Assembly: GCA_963746905.1 (NCBI GenBank)
Contig: CAVVCY010000002.1
Coordinates: 124,001-188,000 of the forward strand
Direction of reading: 5' to 3'
DNA: 64,000 nucleotides
Source of the DNA: JALYNX01 sp963746905
Lineage (GTDB): Bacteria; Actinomycetota; Acidimicrobiia; Spongiisociales; ZC4RG35
Part shown: one piece after another, positions 18,471 through 27,035 of the stretch
Layout of the letters: every line of letters starts with the position of its first letter
Numbering within the stretch: the first letter of the stretch is position 1
The notes under the pieces: generated by a model
Databases searched by the model: none
The model's input: the letters and a program-made list of their open reading frames with translations, nothing else
Told to the model about the DNA's origin: nothing
Translations under genes and position numbers: made by a program

Positions 18471-19280
18471 TCAGCCCGCTCCTGCCGCCCACAGAATCGC
18501 GTTTCCCAGCAGAGTCCGCATCAGCGGCTCCGAGTAGCTCTCCTCGGTGTGACCCATCGCTGTGTAGAAGGACCTTCCCCCGTCGACCTCCTGGGCCCAG
18601 GTGATTGGATGATTCTCACCCATAGTTCCACCCTCGTAGCTGGTCTCGTCCAGGGTTGCCATCACGTTCACGCTTGCTCCGGGGAGGCTCCTGAAGTTGT
18701 ACCACTCATCGAATCGCTCGGACTCGAGTGGGACCCCGTCCATCGTCGGATGATCCGCCTCCGTTACGCGGACGGTTGCTGGTTGCGGGGCTGGGTGCGA
18801 GTCGAAATAGGCACCTACGAGCCTTCCGTACCAAGCCCATTCGTACTCGGTGTCTGCGGCGGAATGAATTCCGACAAACCCATGTCCTGATTGGAGAAAA
18901 GCCTCCATTGCGGCTTCCTGTGATGGGTCGAGGATGTCGCCGGTGGTGTTGAGGAAGACGATCACCTGGAAATCGGTCAGACCGGCGCTGGTGAACACGG
19001 CGGCGTCGTCGGTGGCTTCCACCGCAAACCCATGCTCCTCACCCAGTTGGGCTATGGCCTCGATCCCTGCCGGGATCGACTCATGACGGAATCCGGCCGT
19101 CTTGTAGAAGACCAAAACACGCATCAGGCCAGGGATGGTGGTGGTCGGCGCGGGGGAGATCGTGCTTTGCACTGTATCGAGATAGGTGGTGGTGACCGAC
19201 GACCCTGAGGGCTGCGTCGCTGGCTGACTGCAGGCGACCAGGCTGATGACGATCACCGCGATGATCGGCGAGTGCCGCAC
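18471..19280 (-). CDS. ThuA-like domain lipoprotein
   Basis: 269 residues. A lipoprotein signal (hydrophobic helix then LVAC, Cys at residue 17) and a Thr/Ser-rich linker precede a ThuA-like glutamine amidotransferase-fold domain: VLVFYKTAGFRHESIPAGI, FLNTTGDIL, GHGFVGIHSAADTEYEW and FYTAMGHTEESY. ThuA-type proteins are linked to sugar metabolism, and secreted forms are common in actinobacteria and planctomycetes, but the exact activity is not established. First gene of the minus-strand group; its promoter should lie in 19281-19556. Confidence 0.85.
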   Translation of the reverse strand: MRHSPIIAVIVISLVACSQPATQPSGSSVTTTYLDTVQSTISPAPTTTIPGLMRVLVFYKTAGFRHESIPAGIEAIAQLGEEHGFAVEATDDAAVFTSAGLTDFQVIVFLNTTGDILDPSQEAAMEAFLQSGHGFVGIHSAADTEYEWAWYGRLVGAYFDSHPAPQPATVRVTEADHPTMDGVPLESERFDEWYNFRSLPGASVNVMATLDETSYEGGTMGENHPITWAQEVDGGRSFYTAMGHTEESYSEPLMRTLLGNAILWAAGAG

Positions 19281-19556
19281 ATTCGAACCGTAACCCTCGG
19301 TTGGGGCTAGATCTCGAATTCCTTATCAGATGGCTGCCGACCCGTCGAGACCAATTGCTTGAGACTTCAGCGCCTTCGAGTCATCATCTGCGTCAATTGA
19401 CAGGCCGTGCCATCGGACCACCGCCCGAACACGTCCCCGCGGACCATTCTCGTGCAACGGGCCGGGGGGCGGTGGCAAGAGGTGGGGTCGACGGTGATTG
19501 TGAACCCTCCTGGCGGCCACGACAGGCGTTCAGATGCCTCGGGTTCATCATGAACG
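19281..19556. other. Intergenic region without a recognisable gene
   Basis: 276 bases between the starts of the ThuA lipoprotein gene (minus) and the 3' end of the MFS gene (minus). Several short open frames are present on both strands, but none has a ribosome site, a known motif or homologous look. It probably contains the promoter of the ThuA group. No terminator hairpin with a T-run was seen. Confidence 0.5.
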
Positions 19557-20843
19557 TCACACCTCTGTTGAACGCTCCACCGAGCGTATGTGCCTTCCGC
19601 CATAGCCAGGGCCGAAGGTGTCTCGCCAGACCACGGTCGTGAACAGCCACAGGGCGGTGCCCAGGAGGAGAACCGGGAAGGCCCTAGCCACCAAGGGGTA
19701 GGTGTCAACGCTGGCGCCCAGCCAGCCACCAACCAGGGCGCCCAGGGGGAGGGTTGCCCAGCCGATGGCGCGGCTCGCGGTGATTACCCGCCCGATCATG
19801 CTCGGCGGGGCGTAATGCTGGCGGATGGTGGCCAGGGGCACGTTGATCGTGGACACCCCGATCATCCACCCGACCTGGAGGGCGAGTGCCAGCGGCCCAT
19901 AGCTGGTGAACATCACTGCGAATAGCCCGAGCCCGGTGATTGTCATCCCCAAGACCAGAGTCTTGCCCAGACCGAACGACCTGATGACCCGGGGTGCGAA
20001 CAAAGCCCCAACCACACCCCCGATCCCGAGTGCGGCGAGAAGGATCCCGATCTCGGTCTCGGTAGCCGCATCGAGCACAACCACGGCCAGCACCACGAAG
20101 GTGGCTTCGATGAATCCGATGACGAAGTTGGGGATGGCCGCGGCGATTGTCGTGATCCTGAGACGGGGTTCGCTCCAAATGAAGCGGATCCCGTTGGCGG
20201 CCTCGGTGAGAAACGCCGCCCGCTCGTCATCGGGACGCCGATGGTGCTGAACCCGGCCCACCCAGGCCAGGGAGATCGCCGAGATCACAAAGGTGGCCCC
20301 GTTGACGAAGAGACCGACGGCGGGGCCCCCGGTGGCGAAGGCCAGAGCGCCGGCAGTCAAAGGCCCGAGTGCGAAATTGGCCTGCTGGCTCGCAGCGACG
20401 TACCCGTTGGCTTCTGCCAGGCGCTCTTTGGGGACCAGGGCAGGGATCATGGTGTACAAGGCCCCGTCGAAGAGGGTTGTCATGGAGCCGACGACGAAAG
20501 CCAACACGAACACGGTCCCGATGCCGTACCCGTCGAGATTGGCTGCGAGATAGAAGAAGGCCGAGGCCCGGGCGAGGTCGGTGCCGATCATGATCGGTCG
20601 GAGGTTGAAACGGTCGAGAAGGACACCACTCGCCAGGCCGACTAGGACCGTTGGCGCTGTTTCGAGGGCGTATGCAATCGAAAAGTCGAGTGTCGAACCC
20701 GTCCCGGTCTGTTTCTGGATGTGCAGAACCAAGAGGGGGAGGGTGAGGAATGCGATGTAGGTGCCGAACTGGCTGATCGTCTGGCCGATCCAAAGTGCGC
20801 GGTACCGCGGCCCCAGAGAAGTAAGCGTGCGGATAAAGCTCAC
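19557..20843 (-). CDS. Major facilitator superfamily transporter (MFS_3/enterobactin-exporter-like)
   Basis: 428 residues with about 12 hydrophobic segments. The N-terminal LGPRYRALWIGQTISQFGTYIAFLTLPLLV and the loop LLDRFNLRPIMIGTDLARA are typical of the MFS_3/EntS-like branch of drug and siderophore exporters. A second half-repeat starts near residue 215 after a charged cytoplasmic loop (VQHHRRPDDERAAF). No substrate can be assigned. It is divergently transcribed from the small holin-like gene across about 60 bp. Confidence 0.88.
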   Translation of the reverse strand: MSFIRTLTSLGPRYRALWIGQTISQFGTYIAFLTLPLLVLHIQKQTGTGSTLDFSIAYALETAPTVLVGLASGVLLDRFNLRPIMIGTDLARASAFFYLAANLDGYGIGTVFVLAFVVGSMTTLFDGALYTMIPALVPKERLAEANGYVAASQQANFALGPLTAGALAFATGGPAVGLFVNGATFVISAISLAWVGRVQHHRRPDDERAAFLTEAANGIRFIWSEPRLRITTIAAAIPNFVIGFIEATFVVLAVVVLDAATETEIGILLAALGIGGVVGALFAPRVIRSFGLGKTLVLGMTITGLGLFAVMFTSYGPLALALQVGWMIGVSTINVPLATIRQHYAPPSMIGRVITASRAIGWATLPLGALVGGWLGASVDTYPLVARAFPVLLLGTALWLFTTVVWRDTFGPGYGGRHIRSVERSTEV

Positions 20844-20902
20844 AGCGGCGCACCATAACGGCGAGTGGCACTCTGTCCACCCTTTGTTAGCCTCATGAGA
20901 TC

Positions 20903-21211
20903 ATGCCCAATCCACAGGAGATCCCACAGCTCGCAACCGAGCTAATCGACATGTCGCGGGAGTATCTGCGACAGGAGACGATCGAGCCGGCCAAGGCGTT
21001 GGGCAAGCACGCCGGCATGGGGATCGGCGGGGCGATATCTATCTCCCTAGGTGCCTTCTTCCTGGTTCTCGGGTTGTTTGCCGGGTTGCGGATGTGGCTC
21101 CCGACAGGGGAGTGGTGGGAAGTGCTTGCCAGGTTCCTGACCGCTTTGGCGGCCGCCGGTACCGCCGGGATAGTCGTATGGAGGATGCAAGGTGACGATC
21201 AGCAGGGATGA
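20903..21211 (+). CDS. Small membrane protein of the actinobacterial holin-X/phage holin III type
   Basis: 102 residues: an amphipathic N-terminal third, two hydrophobic helices (about 45-65 and 75-95) with a Gly-rich start (GMGIGGAISISLGAFFLVLG). This resembles chromosomal holin-superfamily-like membrane proteins of actinobacteria, which are not part of prophages. Nothing phage-related surrounds it. It overlaps the next small membrane gene by 20 nt and probably shares a promoter with it. Confidence 0.65.
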   Translation: MPNPQEIPQLATELIDMSREYLRQETIEPAKALGKHAGMGIGGAISISLGAFFLVLGLFAGLRMWLPTGEWWEVLARFLTALAAAGTAGIVVWRMQGDDQQG

Positions 21212-21422
21212 CATCGAAGCCAAGGCCCGGACGATCAGCAGGGATGACATCGAAGCCAAGGCCCGTGAGATCGTCAGCGCCATCGACGAGACCAGGGAGT
21301 CGGCCAAAGACACTGCCATGCTGGTCGGGGTGGCGATCGCCGTAGTGGTGGTGTTCGCCTTCTTCTTCGGAAGACGCCGCGGGTCCAGAAACAAGACGCT
21401 GGTCGAGGTCTACCGGGTCTAG
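21192..21422 (+). CDS. Small single-span membrane protein with N-terminal tandem duplication
   Basis: 76 residues from GTG 21192. The first 25 residues are a perfect 12-residue repeat (TISRDDIEAKAR twice), then an amphipathic helix, one transmembrane helix (about residues 42-61, VGVAIAVVVVFAFFFGRR) and a basic tail. The layout resembles DUF3618-like actinobacterial membrane proteins, but the match is weak. It overlaps the holin-like gene. The role is unknown. Its stop is followed within 12 nt by repeat copy C. Confidence 0.65.
   Translation: MTISRDDIEAKARTISRDDIEAKAREIVSAIDETRESAKDTAMLVGVAIAVVVVFAFFFGRRRGSRNKTLVEVYRV
21195..21266 (+). repeat. Perfect 36-bp tandem duplication inside a coding gene
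   Basis: Two copies of a 36-bp unit beginning ACGATCAGCAGGGATGACAT, at 21195-21230 and 21231-21266, differing only at the last base (CGG/CGT). The unit is a multiple of three, so the frame is kept and 12 residues are doubled. The near identity implies a recent event. Confidence 0.95.
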
Positions 21423-21433
21423 TTCGTCGGGTT

Positions 21434-21557
21434 GCCCCCTCCGGCCCTTCGGGCCACCTCCCCCAACGTCGCTTCGCTCCTGGGGGAGGACACAAGAACG
21501 TCGCTTCGCTCCTGGGGGAGGACACAAGAACGTCGCTTCGCTCCTGGGGGAGGGGGC
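21434..21557 (-). repeat. Interspersed palindromic element, copy C, inverted, with three tandem core units
   Basis: Reverse orientation relative to copies A and B. Read on the plus strand it begins GCCCCCTCC, has the hairpin GGCCCTTCGGGCC, then three core units (AACGTCGCTTCGCTCCTGGG...) at exact 32-bp spacing. It ends GGAGGGGGCTAC, where CTA supplies the TAG stop of the minus-strand gene that follows. It lies between convergent genes, so it may also act as a transcription terminator for both. Confidence 0.9.
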
Positions 21558-21826
21558 TACCGGTCTCGCTTTCGGGGTTTGACCACTTCGATCTTGGGAG
21601 CGCCCCGACGGCGGTTGTGGACCACGATCGCGGATCCCTCGGGCACGGCTTTGCGGTAGACGAGCTCCTTGCGGGGAGCGGTTCGGCGAATCAACGCCAG
21701 CACCGTCAGGCTCAACCCGATGTAGAGGTCACGCTGATCGCCCTTGCGCAGACCGTGCAGGCTCCGGCTGACGCCGGCCATTCCCCAGTTAGGAGATCCT
21801 GCGAACCAATCGATCAAGCGTTTCAT
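21557..21826 (-). CDS. Small conserved-looking protein, unknown function
   Basis: 89 residues from the ATG at 21826 (MKRLIDWFAGSPNWGM). The middle holds a short hydrophobic stretch (DLYIGLSLTVLALI) and the C-terminal 40 residues are strongly basic (RRRGAPKIEVVKPRKRDR). No family recognised. Its stop codon TAG is formed by the end of repeat copy C. A start 36 nt upstream is possible but less likely. It is divergent from the trmI group across about 40 bp. Confidence 0.55.
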   Translation of the reverse strand: MKRLIDWFAGSPNWGMAGVSRSLHGLRKGDQRDLYIGLSLTVLALIRRTAPRKELVYRKAVPEGSAIVVHNRRRGAPKIEVVKPRKRDR

Positions 21827-21867
21827 ATGTCTACCGTTGCTCCACGAAGGAGTCTCATTCAACCACC

Positions 21868-21963
21868 ATGAATAACAAGAAGGTCACACAAATCATCATC
21901 TGGGTCATCGTGGTCTCGATGGTCCTCGGTCTCATAATCTCGGCGATAACCATCTTCACATGA
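21868..21963 (+). CDS. 31-residue single-span membrane peptide coupled to trmI
   Basis: Reads MNNKKVTQ followed by about 20 hydrophobic residues (IIIWVIVVSMVLGLIISAI) and a short tail. A ribosome site AAGGAG lies about 14 nt upstream, and the stop overlaps the trmI start as ATGA at 21960. The positive-inside N-terminus (two Lys) and hydrophobic helix look like a real bitopic micro-protein. The overlap suggests translational coupling. Function unknown; the main risk is that it is only a leader frame. Confidence 0.6.
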   Translation: MNNKKVTQIIIWVIVVSMVLGLIISAITIFT

Positions 21964-22748
21964 AGTTCGAGGCGGGCGAGCCCGCGTTGCTCATCGACTC
22001 CAAGGGCCGGCATTTCTTGCTGAAGCTCGATCCGACCCGAACCTTTCAGTATCACCAGGGAGCCATCCCGCACACCGAGCTCATCGGAAGAGCTGACGGC
22101 TCGTGGGTCGAATCGTCGAGTGGCGGGCAGCTCCTCCTGATCCGGCCCCGACTCGCCGACTTCGTCCTCAAGATGAAGCGCGGTGCCCAGGTGGTCTATC
22201 CCAAGGACCTGGGCCCGATCCTGGTCTATGCCGACATCGGGCCTGGGATGACGATCCTCGAGGCCGGTACCGGTTCCGGGGCGCTCACCCTCGGTCTGAC
22301 CAGGGCTGTCGGAGCGGAAGGCAAAGTGGTGAGTGTGGAGATCCGGGACGACCACGCCGCACACGCCGAGCAGATCATGGAGCGCTGGTTCGGCGAAGTC
22401 CCGTCGAACCTCGAACTGGTCATCGGCGATGTCGCCGATCATGTCGAGAGGGTCCAGCCCGATCGAATCATCCTCGATCTCCCCGAGCCGTGGCACGTTC
22501 TCGAGATCGCAGCCGAGCATCAACCGACCGGAGGCGTGTTCTGTGCCTTCCTCCCAACAGTGCCTCAGGTGCAGACGCTGGTGGAGCGGGCCACCGAGAC
22601 CCGCAGGTTCGCCGAGATCGAGGTCAAAGAGTTCCTGTTCCGCGACTGGAACGTGGCGGGGAGGTCGGTGCGACCCGAGCATTCGATGATCGGGCACACC
22701 GGATTCCTGACCTTCATGAGGCGAATCGAGCCAGCTCCGGAATCGTGA
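21960..22748 (+). CDS. trmI: tRNA (adenine-58-N1) methyltransferase TrmI
   Basis: 262 residues. Methylates A58 in the T loop of tRNAs, usually as a homotetramer. The N-terminal small domain is followed by a conserved VYPKDLGPILVYADIGPGMTILEAGTGSGALTLGL, which includes the SAM-binding loop, then SVEIRDDHA, and LDLPEPWHVLE as the catalytic-site motif IV. In mycobacteria the same gene precedes the proteasome ATPase gene, as here. The start overlaps the micro-protein stop. Confidence 0.94.
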   Translation: MKFEAGEPALLIDSKGRHFLLKLDPTRTFQYHQGAIPHTELIGRADGSWVESSSGGQLLLIRPRLADFVLKMKRGAQVVYPKDLGPILVYADIGPGMTILEAGTGSGALTLGLTRAVGAEGKVVSVEIRDDHAAHAEQIMERWFGEVPSNLELVIGDVADHVERVQPDRIILDLPEPWHVLEIAAEHQPTGGVFCAFLPTVPQVQTLVERATETRRFAEIEVKEFLFRDWNVAGRSVRPEHSMIGHTGFLTFMRRIEPAPES

Positions 22749-22806
22749 GCTTCTAAGCGCTTCAGAGATGCTCGAATGAACCCGAAGAACTAAGGACAGC
22801 CATTCG

Positions 22807-22812
22807 TATACT
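22807..22812 (+). promoter_or_regulatory. Possible -10 element for the mpa-dop-pup-prcBA operon
   Basis: TATACT in the 96-bp gap between trmI and mpa, about 20 nt before the strong ribosome site AGGAGG at 22832. No convincing -35 hexamer is seen 16-18 nt upstream, so this is a weak call from position and sequence only. Confidence 0.3.
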
Positions 22813-22844
22813 GCTCGTAGGGCGACCAAGCCAGGAGGAAGCCA

Positions 22845-24572
22845 GTGGACGAAGCACGTGGATCGGACGATGCCACCCAGCTGCGGGGAGTAATCACTGC
22901 GCTGGAGGAGGAGATCGCCGCCCTACGCCGCCGGGTCCGTGAGACTCCGAGCCGGATCGATGACCTCGAAAACGAGCTGAGTCGCACCCGTGAGCGCCTC
23001 GATCGGGCCACCTCCCAGAACGACAAGCTTGCCGCCGTGCTCGAGGAGGCGAGGGAGCAGCTCGGCGTCCTCCGCGAAGAGGTCGAGAAGCTCACCGCCC
23101 CGCCCAACAACTTCGGCACCGTCCTTCAAGTCAACGACGACGGCACCATCGACATCCTCACCGGGAGCCGCAAGCTCCGGGTGGCGGCCCAGCCCAACGT
23201 CGAAGTCAAGAAGCTGCTGGTCGGCCAGGAAGTCCTCCTCAACGAGGCTTTCAACATCATCGACATCCGACATTTCGAGCCTGCCGGTGAAGTGCTCCGG
23301 GTCCGCGAGCCGATGACCGACGGTCGGGTGGTGGTCATCGCCCACGCTGACGAGGAGAAGGTCCTCACCCGCTCGGACACCATGAGTGACGTCAAGCTCC
23401 GACCCGGCGACTACGTCCGGATCGATGGCAAGACCGGGCTGATCCTCGAAAAGATGGAGCGGCCAGAGGTCGAAGAACTTGTCCTCGAAGAAGTCCCCGA
23501 CATCACCTATGAGGACGTTGGCGGACTTGCCGACCAGATCGAGCAGATACGGGACACTGTCGAGCTCCCATATCTGCATCGTGATCTCTTCAAGGAGTAC
23601 CAGCTCGAGCCACCCAAGGGGATTCTGCTTTACGGCCCCCCCGGGTGTGGCAAGACGCTCATCGCCAAGGCGGTGGCGAACAGCCTCGCCAAGAAGGTGT
23701 CCGAGCGAACCGGCAATCCCGACGTTCGCTCCTATTTCCTCAACATCAAGGGCCCCGAGCTGTTGAACAAGTGGGTTGGCGAGACCGAGCGCCAGATCCG
23801 CCTCATCTTCCAGCGTGCCAAGGAGAAGTCCGACGAGGGCGTCCCGGTCATCGTGTTCTTCGACGAGATGGACTCCCTGTTCCGCACCAGGGGCACCGGG
23901 ATCAGCTCCGATGTCGAATCGACCATCGTTCCCCAGCTTCTCTCCGAGCTCGACGGTGTCGAAGCGCTGAAGAACGTGGTGGTCATCGGGGCCTCGAACC
24001 GAGAGGACCTCATCGACCCCGCCATCCTCCGGCCGGGCCGGCTCGACGTGAAGATCAAGATCCATCGGCCAGACACGGTCGCGGCACGTGAGATATTCAG
24101 GATCTACCTGAGCGATCAGACTCCGCTCGACGAAGAGGCACTCACCGCAGCAGGTGGTGATCGGGCCGCCCTGATCCAGGACATGATCACTTCGACGGTG
24201 GACGCCATGTACAGCGAGTCCGATGAGAACCGGTTCCTCGAAGTCACCTACGCCTCCGGCGACCGCGAGATCCTCTTCTTCAAGGACTTCGCCTCGGGTG
24301 CGATGATCGAAAACATCGTTCGCCGTGCCAAGAAGGACGCGATCAAACGTCAAATTGCGGGTAGCCCTCCGGGTGTTCGTGAAGGAGACTTGATCACCGC
24401 GATCAAGCAGGAGTTCAAAGAGCATGAGGATCTGCCCAACACCACCAATCCCGACGATTGGGCCCGGGTTTCGGGGAAGAAGGGCGAGCGAATCATCTAC
24501 GTCCGTACCCTCGTGGGCGGCGATGACGAGAGCCGCATGATCGAGAAGGTCTCCCCGGGTCAATACCTCTGA
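22845..24572 (+). CDS. mpa: Proteasome-associated AAA+ ATPase (ARC/Mpa)
   Basis: 575 residues. Hexameric unfoldase that captures pupylated proteins and feeds them to the 20S proteasome. N-terminal coiled coil (about residues 10-80) that binds Pup, then two OB folds (about 85-235), a Walker A GPPGCGKT near 264, Walker B FFDEMDSLF near 340 and arginine-finger region RPGRLD near 405. It ends in QYL, the gate-opening C-terminal motif needed to dock on the alpha ring. GTG start after AGGAGG. The dop start overlaps the stop by 1 nt. Confidence 0.97.
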   Translation: MDEARGSDDATQLRGVITALEEEIAALRRRVRETPSRIDDLENELSRTRERLDRATSQNDKLAAVLEEAREQLGVLREEVEKLTAPPNNFGTVLQVNDDGTIDILTGSRKLRVAAQPNVEVKKLLVGQEVLLNEAFNIIDIRHFEPAGEVLRVREPMTDGRVVVIAHADEEKVLTRSDTMSDVKLRPGDYVRIDGKTGLILEKMERPEVEELVLEEVPDITYEDVGGLADQIEQIRDTVELPYLHRDLFKEYQLEPPKGILLYGPPGCGKTLIAKAVANSLAKKVSERTGNPDVRSYFLNIKGPELLNKWVGETERQIRLIFQRAKEKSDEGVPVIVFFDEMDSLFRTRGTGISSDVESTIVPQLLSELDGVEALKNVVVIGASNREDLIDPAILRPGRLDVKIKIHRPDTVAAREIFRIYLSDQTPLDEEALTAAGGDRAALIQDMITSTVDAMYSESDENRFLEVTYASGDREILFFKDFASGAMIENIVRRAKKDAIKRQIAGSPPGVREGDLITAIKQEFKEHEDLPNTTNPDDWARVSGKKGERIIYVRTLVGGDDESRMIEKVSPGQYL

Positions 24573-26041
24573 TGGCCATCCACAAGGTGCTCGGGACGGA
24601 GACCGAGTACGGCATCGTGGTCCGAGGTGACGTCGGCTTCAACCCGGCAGTGGCGTCCTCGCTCGTCGTGAACAGCTATCCGGGGGCCCGGGTCAAGATC
24701 CAGTGGTCCTACGAGGAGGAGTCGCCGGGTCGGGACGCCCGGGGCTTCGGTCACGATTCGTTCGGTGTTGCCGACTCCGAAGGGGCGGTGGTCAACTCTG
24801 TCTTGGCCAATGGAGCTCGGCTTTACGTCGACCACGCCCACCCCGAATACTCCTCACCCGAGTCCTACGACCCGCTTGAAGCCGCCCTGTTCGACAAGGC
24901 GGGGGAGAGGGTGATGCATGCGGCCGCGGCTGCGGCGACCGAGGTGTCGGGCAAGAAGGTCTCCCTCTACAAGAACAACTCCGACGGCAAGGGGAACTCC
25001 TACGGCGCTCACGAGAACTACCTCCTCTCCCGGGAGACGCCGTTCGGAGAGGTCATCCGGTACGCCACCACCTTCCTCGTCACCCGCCAGATATTCACCG
25101 GCGCCGGGAAGGTCGGCTCGGAGAACGATCGCCCTGACGTCGACTTTCAGATCACCCAGCGAGCCGACTTCTTCGAGGAGGAGGTCGGACTGGAGACCAC
25201 CCTGAAACGGCCGATCATCAACACCCGTGACGAGCCACACGGCGACCCCTCGAAGTACCGGCGGCTGCACGTGATCATCGGCGACGCCAATCTCTCCGAG
25301 ACTCAGAACTTCCTCAAGATGGGCACCACCGCATTGATGCTGGCCGCCCTCGAGGATGGCGCCCTACCCGACCCACTCGACCTGTTCGACCCGGTCGAAT
25401 CCTGTTGGAAGGTCAGCCACGACACCAGCCTGGGTCGCCCCCTCGAATTGGACGGAGGGGGCACTGCCACCGCTCTCGAGCTTCAGGGGCGATATCTCGA
25501 GTGGCTCTCCAAGTATGTGGAGAAGGAATTGGACGACCCGGTCTGGGATCGGGTCATCGCCGAGTGGAGCAGGGTTCTCGCCGCCCTCGACGAGGACGAG
25601 ATGCGTCTCGCCGACACCCTGGACTGGGTGGCCAAGAAGCGCCTGCTCGAGGGCTACGTGGAGCGAGACGGCCTGGAATGGTCGAATGCCAAGTTGCGCG
25701 CCTTCGACCTCCAATATCACGACGTGGATCCCGAACGTGGCCTGTACAACCGCCTTGTCGCGCGGGGCGCCATGCGGAGGCTCTTCACCGATGCCGAAAT
25801 CGACGATGCGAAGGTCAACCCGCCAACCCGGACCCGCGCCTACTTCAGGGGTCGCTGCGTGAGTGAGTTCTCCGATGCGCTGGTCGCAGCCAACTGGGAT
25901 TCCCTGGTATTCGACGTCGGTGAATCCCATCTCAAGCGGGTTCCTATGATGGAACCGTTGCGAGGAGACGCCGAATTGGTCGGCGCCATCCTCGACGAGG
26001 CCGAAGATGCGGCTGATCTTCTACGCCGCCTAGGAGGATGA
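24572..26041 (+). CDS. dop: Deamidase/depupylase of Pup (Dop)
   Basis: 489 residues of the glutamine synthetase-like Pup ligase fold. N-terminal GTETEYGIVV binds nucleotide and metal. The stretch 46-68 (YEEESPGRDARGFGHDSFGVA) corresponds to the Dop-specific loop missing in PafA. The catalytic Asp is D87 in NGARLYVDHAHPEYSSPE. It removes Pup from conjugates and, where Pup ends in Gln, deamidates it; the Pup encoded next door already ends in Glu, so depupylation should be its main task. The end overlaps the pup upstream ATG. Confidence 0.96.
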   Translation: MAIHKVLGTETEYGIVVRGDVGFNPAVASSLVVNSYPGARVKIQWSYEEESPGRDARGFGHDSFGVADSEGAVVNSVLANGARLYVDHAHPEYSSPESYDPLEAALFDKAGERVMHAAAAAATEVSGKKVSLYKNNSDGKGNSYGAHENYLLSRETPFGEVIRYATTFLVTRQIFTGAGKVGSENDRPDVDFQITQRADFFEEEVGLETTLKRPIINTRDEPHGDPSKYRRLHVIIGDANLSETQNFLKMGTTALMLAALEDGALPDPLDLFDPVESCWKVSHDTSLGRPLELDGGGTATALELQGRYLEWLSKYVEKELDDPVWDRVIAEWSRVLAALDEDEMRLADTLDWVAKKRLLEGYVERDGLEWSNAKLRAFDLQYHDVDPERGLYNRLVARGAMRRLFTDAEIDDAKVNPPTRTRAYFRGRCVSEFSDALVAANWDSLVFDVGESHLKRVPMMEPLRGDAELVGAILDEAEDAADLLRRLGG

Positions 26042-26049
26042 TTCGAGAG

Positions 26050-26244
26050 ATGTCTGACCGGGAAAAGTCACAGTCCAAGGGCCGGGGCCGCGACGAGGGC
26101 GAAGAGCAGGAGCAGAGCTCGAGCAAGGTCGAGAGCGAAGCCGATCTCGAGGCGCTCGATGACCTCCTGGACGAGATCGACGAGGTCCTCGAAGAGAACG
26201 CCGAGGAGTTCGTGAAGAACTACGTCCAGAAGGGCGGCGAGTGA
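26050..26244 (+). CDS. pup: Prokaryotic ubiquitin-like protein Pup, ending in Gly-Gly-Glu
   Basis: 64 residues, the usual length, if started at the ATG at 26050 (MSDREKSQSKG). AGGAGG at 26032-26037 is 12 nt upstream of this ATG but touches the alternative ATG at 26038, which would add four residues. The protein is disordered and acidic (EADLEALDDLLDEIDEVLEEN forms the Mpa-binding helix) and ends VQKGGE. The C-terminal Glu is the ligation-ready form; mycobacterial Pup ends in Gln and needs deamidation. The stop overlaps the prcB GTG start. Confidence 0.95.
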   Translation: MSDREKSQSKGRGRDEGEEQEQSSSKVESEADLEALDDLLDEIDEVLEENAEEFVKNYVQKGGE

Positions 26245-27035
26245 CGGATCGTCAATCCGGGCCGCTCCCGATGAGTGCGCCCGCGCCCGGGTCCAGTTTC
26301 ACCGACCTTCTCGACTCCCTCGGGGCCCGGCCCTCCTGGGTGACCCAACCTGGAGACAAGGCTCTGTCCACCCCTGAGGGCACCACGGTTCTCGCCCTCC
26401 GGTACGACAACGGCGTGGTCATGGCCGGCGATCGCAGAGCCACCGAAGGCCACCTTGTCGCCCACCGCCGCATCAGAAAGGTCTATCCGACCGACCGGTA
26501 CTCGGCGGTCGCCATTGCCGGCACCGCCGGCCTGGCAATCGAGATGGTCAAGCTCTTCCAGGTCGAACTCGAGCACTACGAGAAGATCGAAGGGGTCCGT
26601 CTCTCCCTGGAAGGCAAGGCTTCCTTCCTGGCCCGCCTGGTTCGGGGCCAGCTTCCTTTGGCCATGCAGGGCCTGGTCGTCGTTCCGCTCTTTGCCGGCT
26701 TCGACGAGCGCGAGCAACGCGGCCGCCTCTACAGCTACGACGTAGTGGGCGGTCGATACGAGGAGACCGATTTCGGGAGCACCGGCTCCGGTGCCCGGCT
26801 CGCCAAGTCGTTCCTTCGCACCACTTTTCGAGAGGACCTGACCGCTGACGAGGCAGCCGATCTCGCAGTCAGGGCTTTGGTTGCGGCCTCCCAAGAAGAC
26901 ACTGCCACCGGTGGTCCCGATCTGATTCGGCGAATCTTCCCCAACGTGGTTCGTATCGATGCCGACGGAGCGCTCGAGCTTGCCGACGATGTCATCGGAC
27001 CGCTGGCCGAAGTCGCGGTGGAGTCGATCCAATGA
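26241..27035 (+). CDS. prcB: 20S proteasome beta subunit
   Basis: 264 residues including a propeptide of about 47. Cleavage before Thr48 in PEG/TTVLALRYDNGVVMAGDRRATEG would expose the N-terminal nucleophile; the Asp and Lys of the active site follow in GDRRAT and RIRKVY. GSTGSGARLAKSF is the conserved Ser-Gly-Ser loop. GTG start at 26241 overlaps pup (GTGA). Forms the two inner rings of the proteasome with PrcA outside. Confidence 0.96.
   Translation: MTDRQSGPLPMSAPAPGSSFTDLLDSLGARPSWVTQPGDKALSTPEGTTVLALRYDNGVVMAGDRRATEGHLVAHRRIRKVYPTDRYSAVAIAGTAGLAIEMVKLFQVELEHYEKIEGVRLSLEGKASFLARLVRGQLPLAMQGLVVVPLFAGFDEREQRGRLYSYDVVGGRYEETDFGSTGSGARLAKSFLRTTFREDLTADEAADLAVRALVAASQEDTATGGPDLIRRIFPNVVRIDADGALELADDVIGPLAEVAVESIQ

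Noticed and set aside
20903..21211. Prophage remnant because of the holin-like protein
   Set aside because: No other phage genes; such membrane proteins are widespread on actinobacterial chromosomes.
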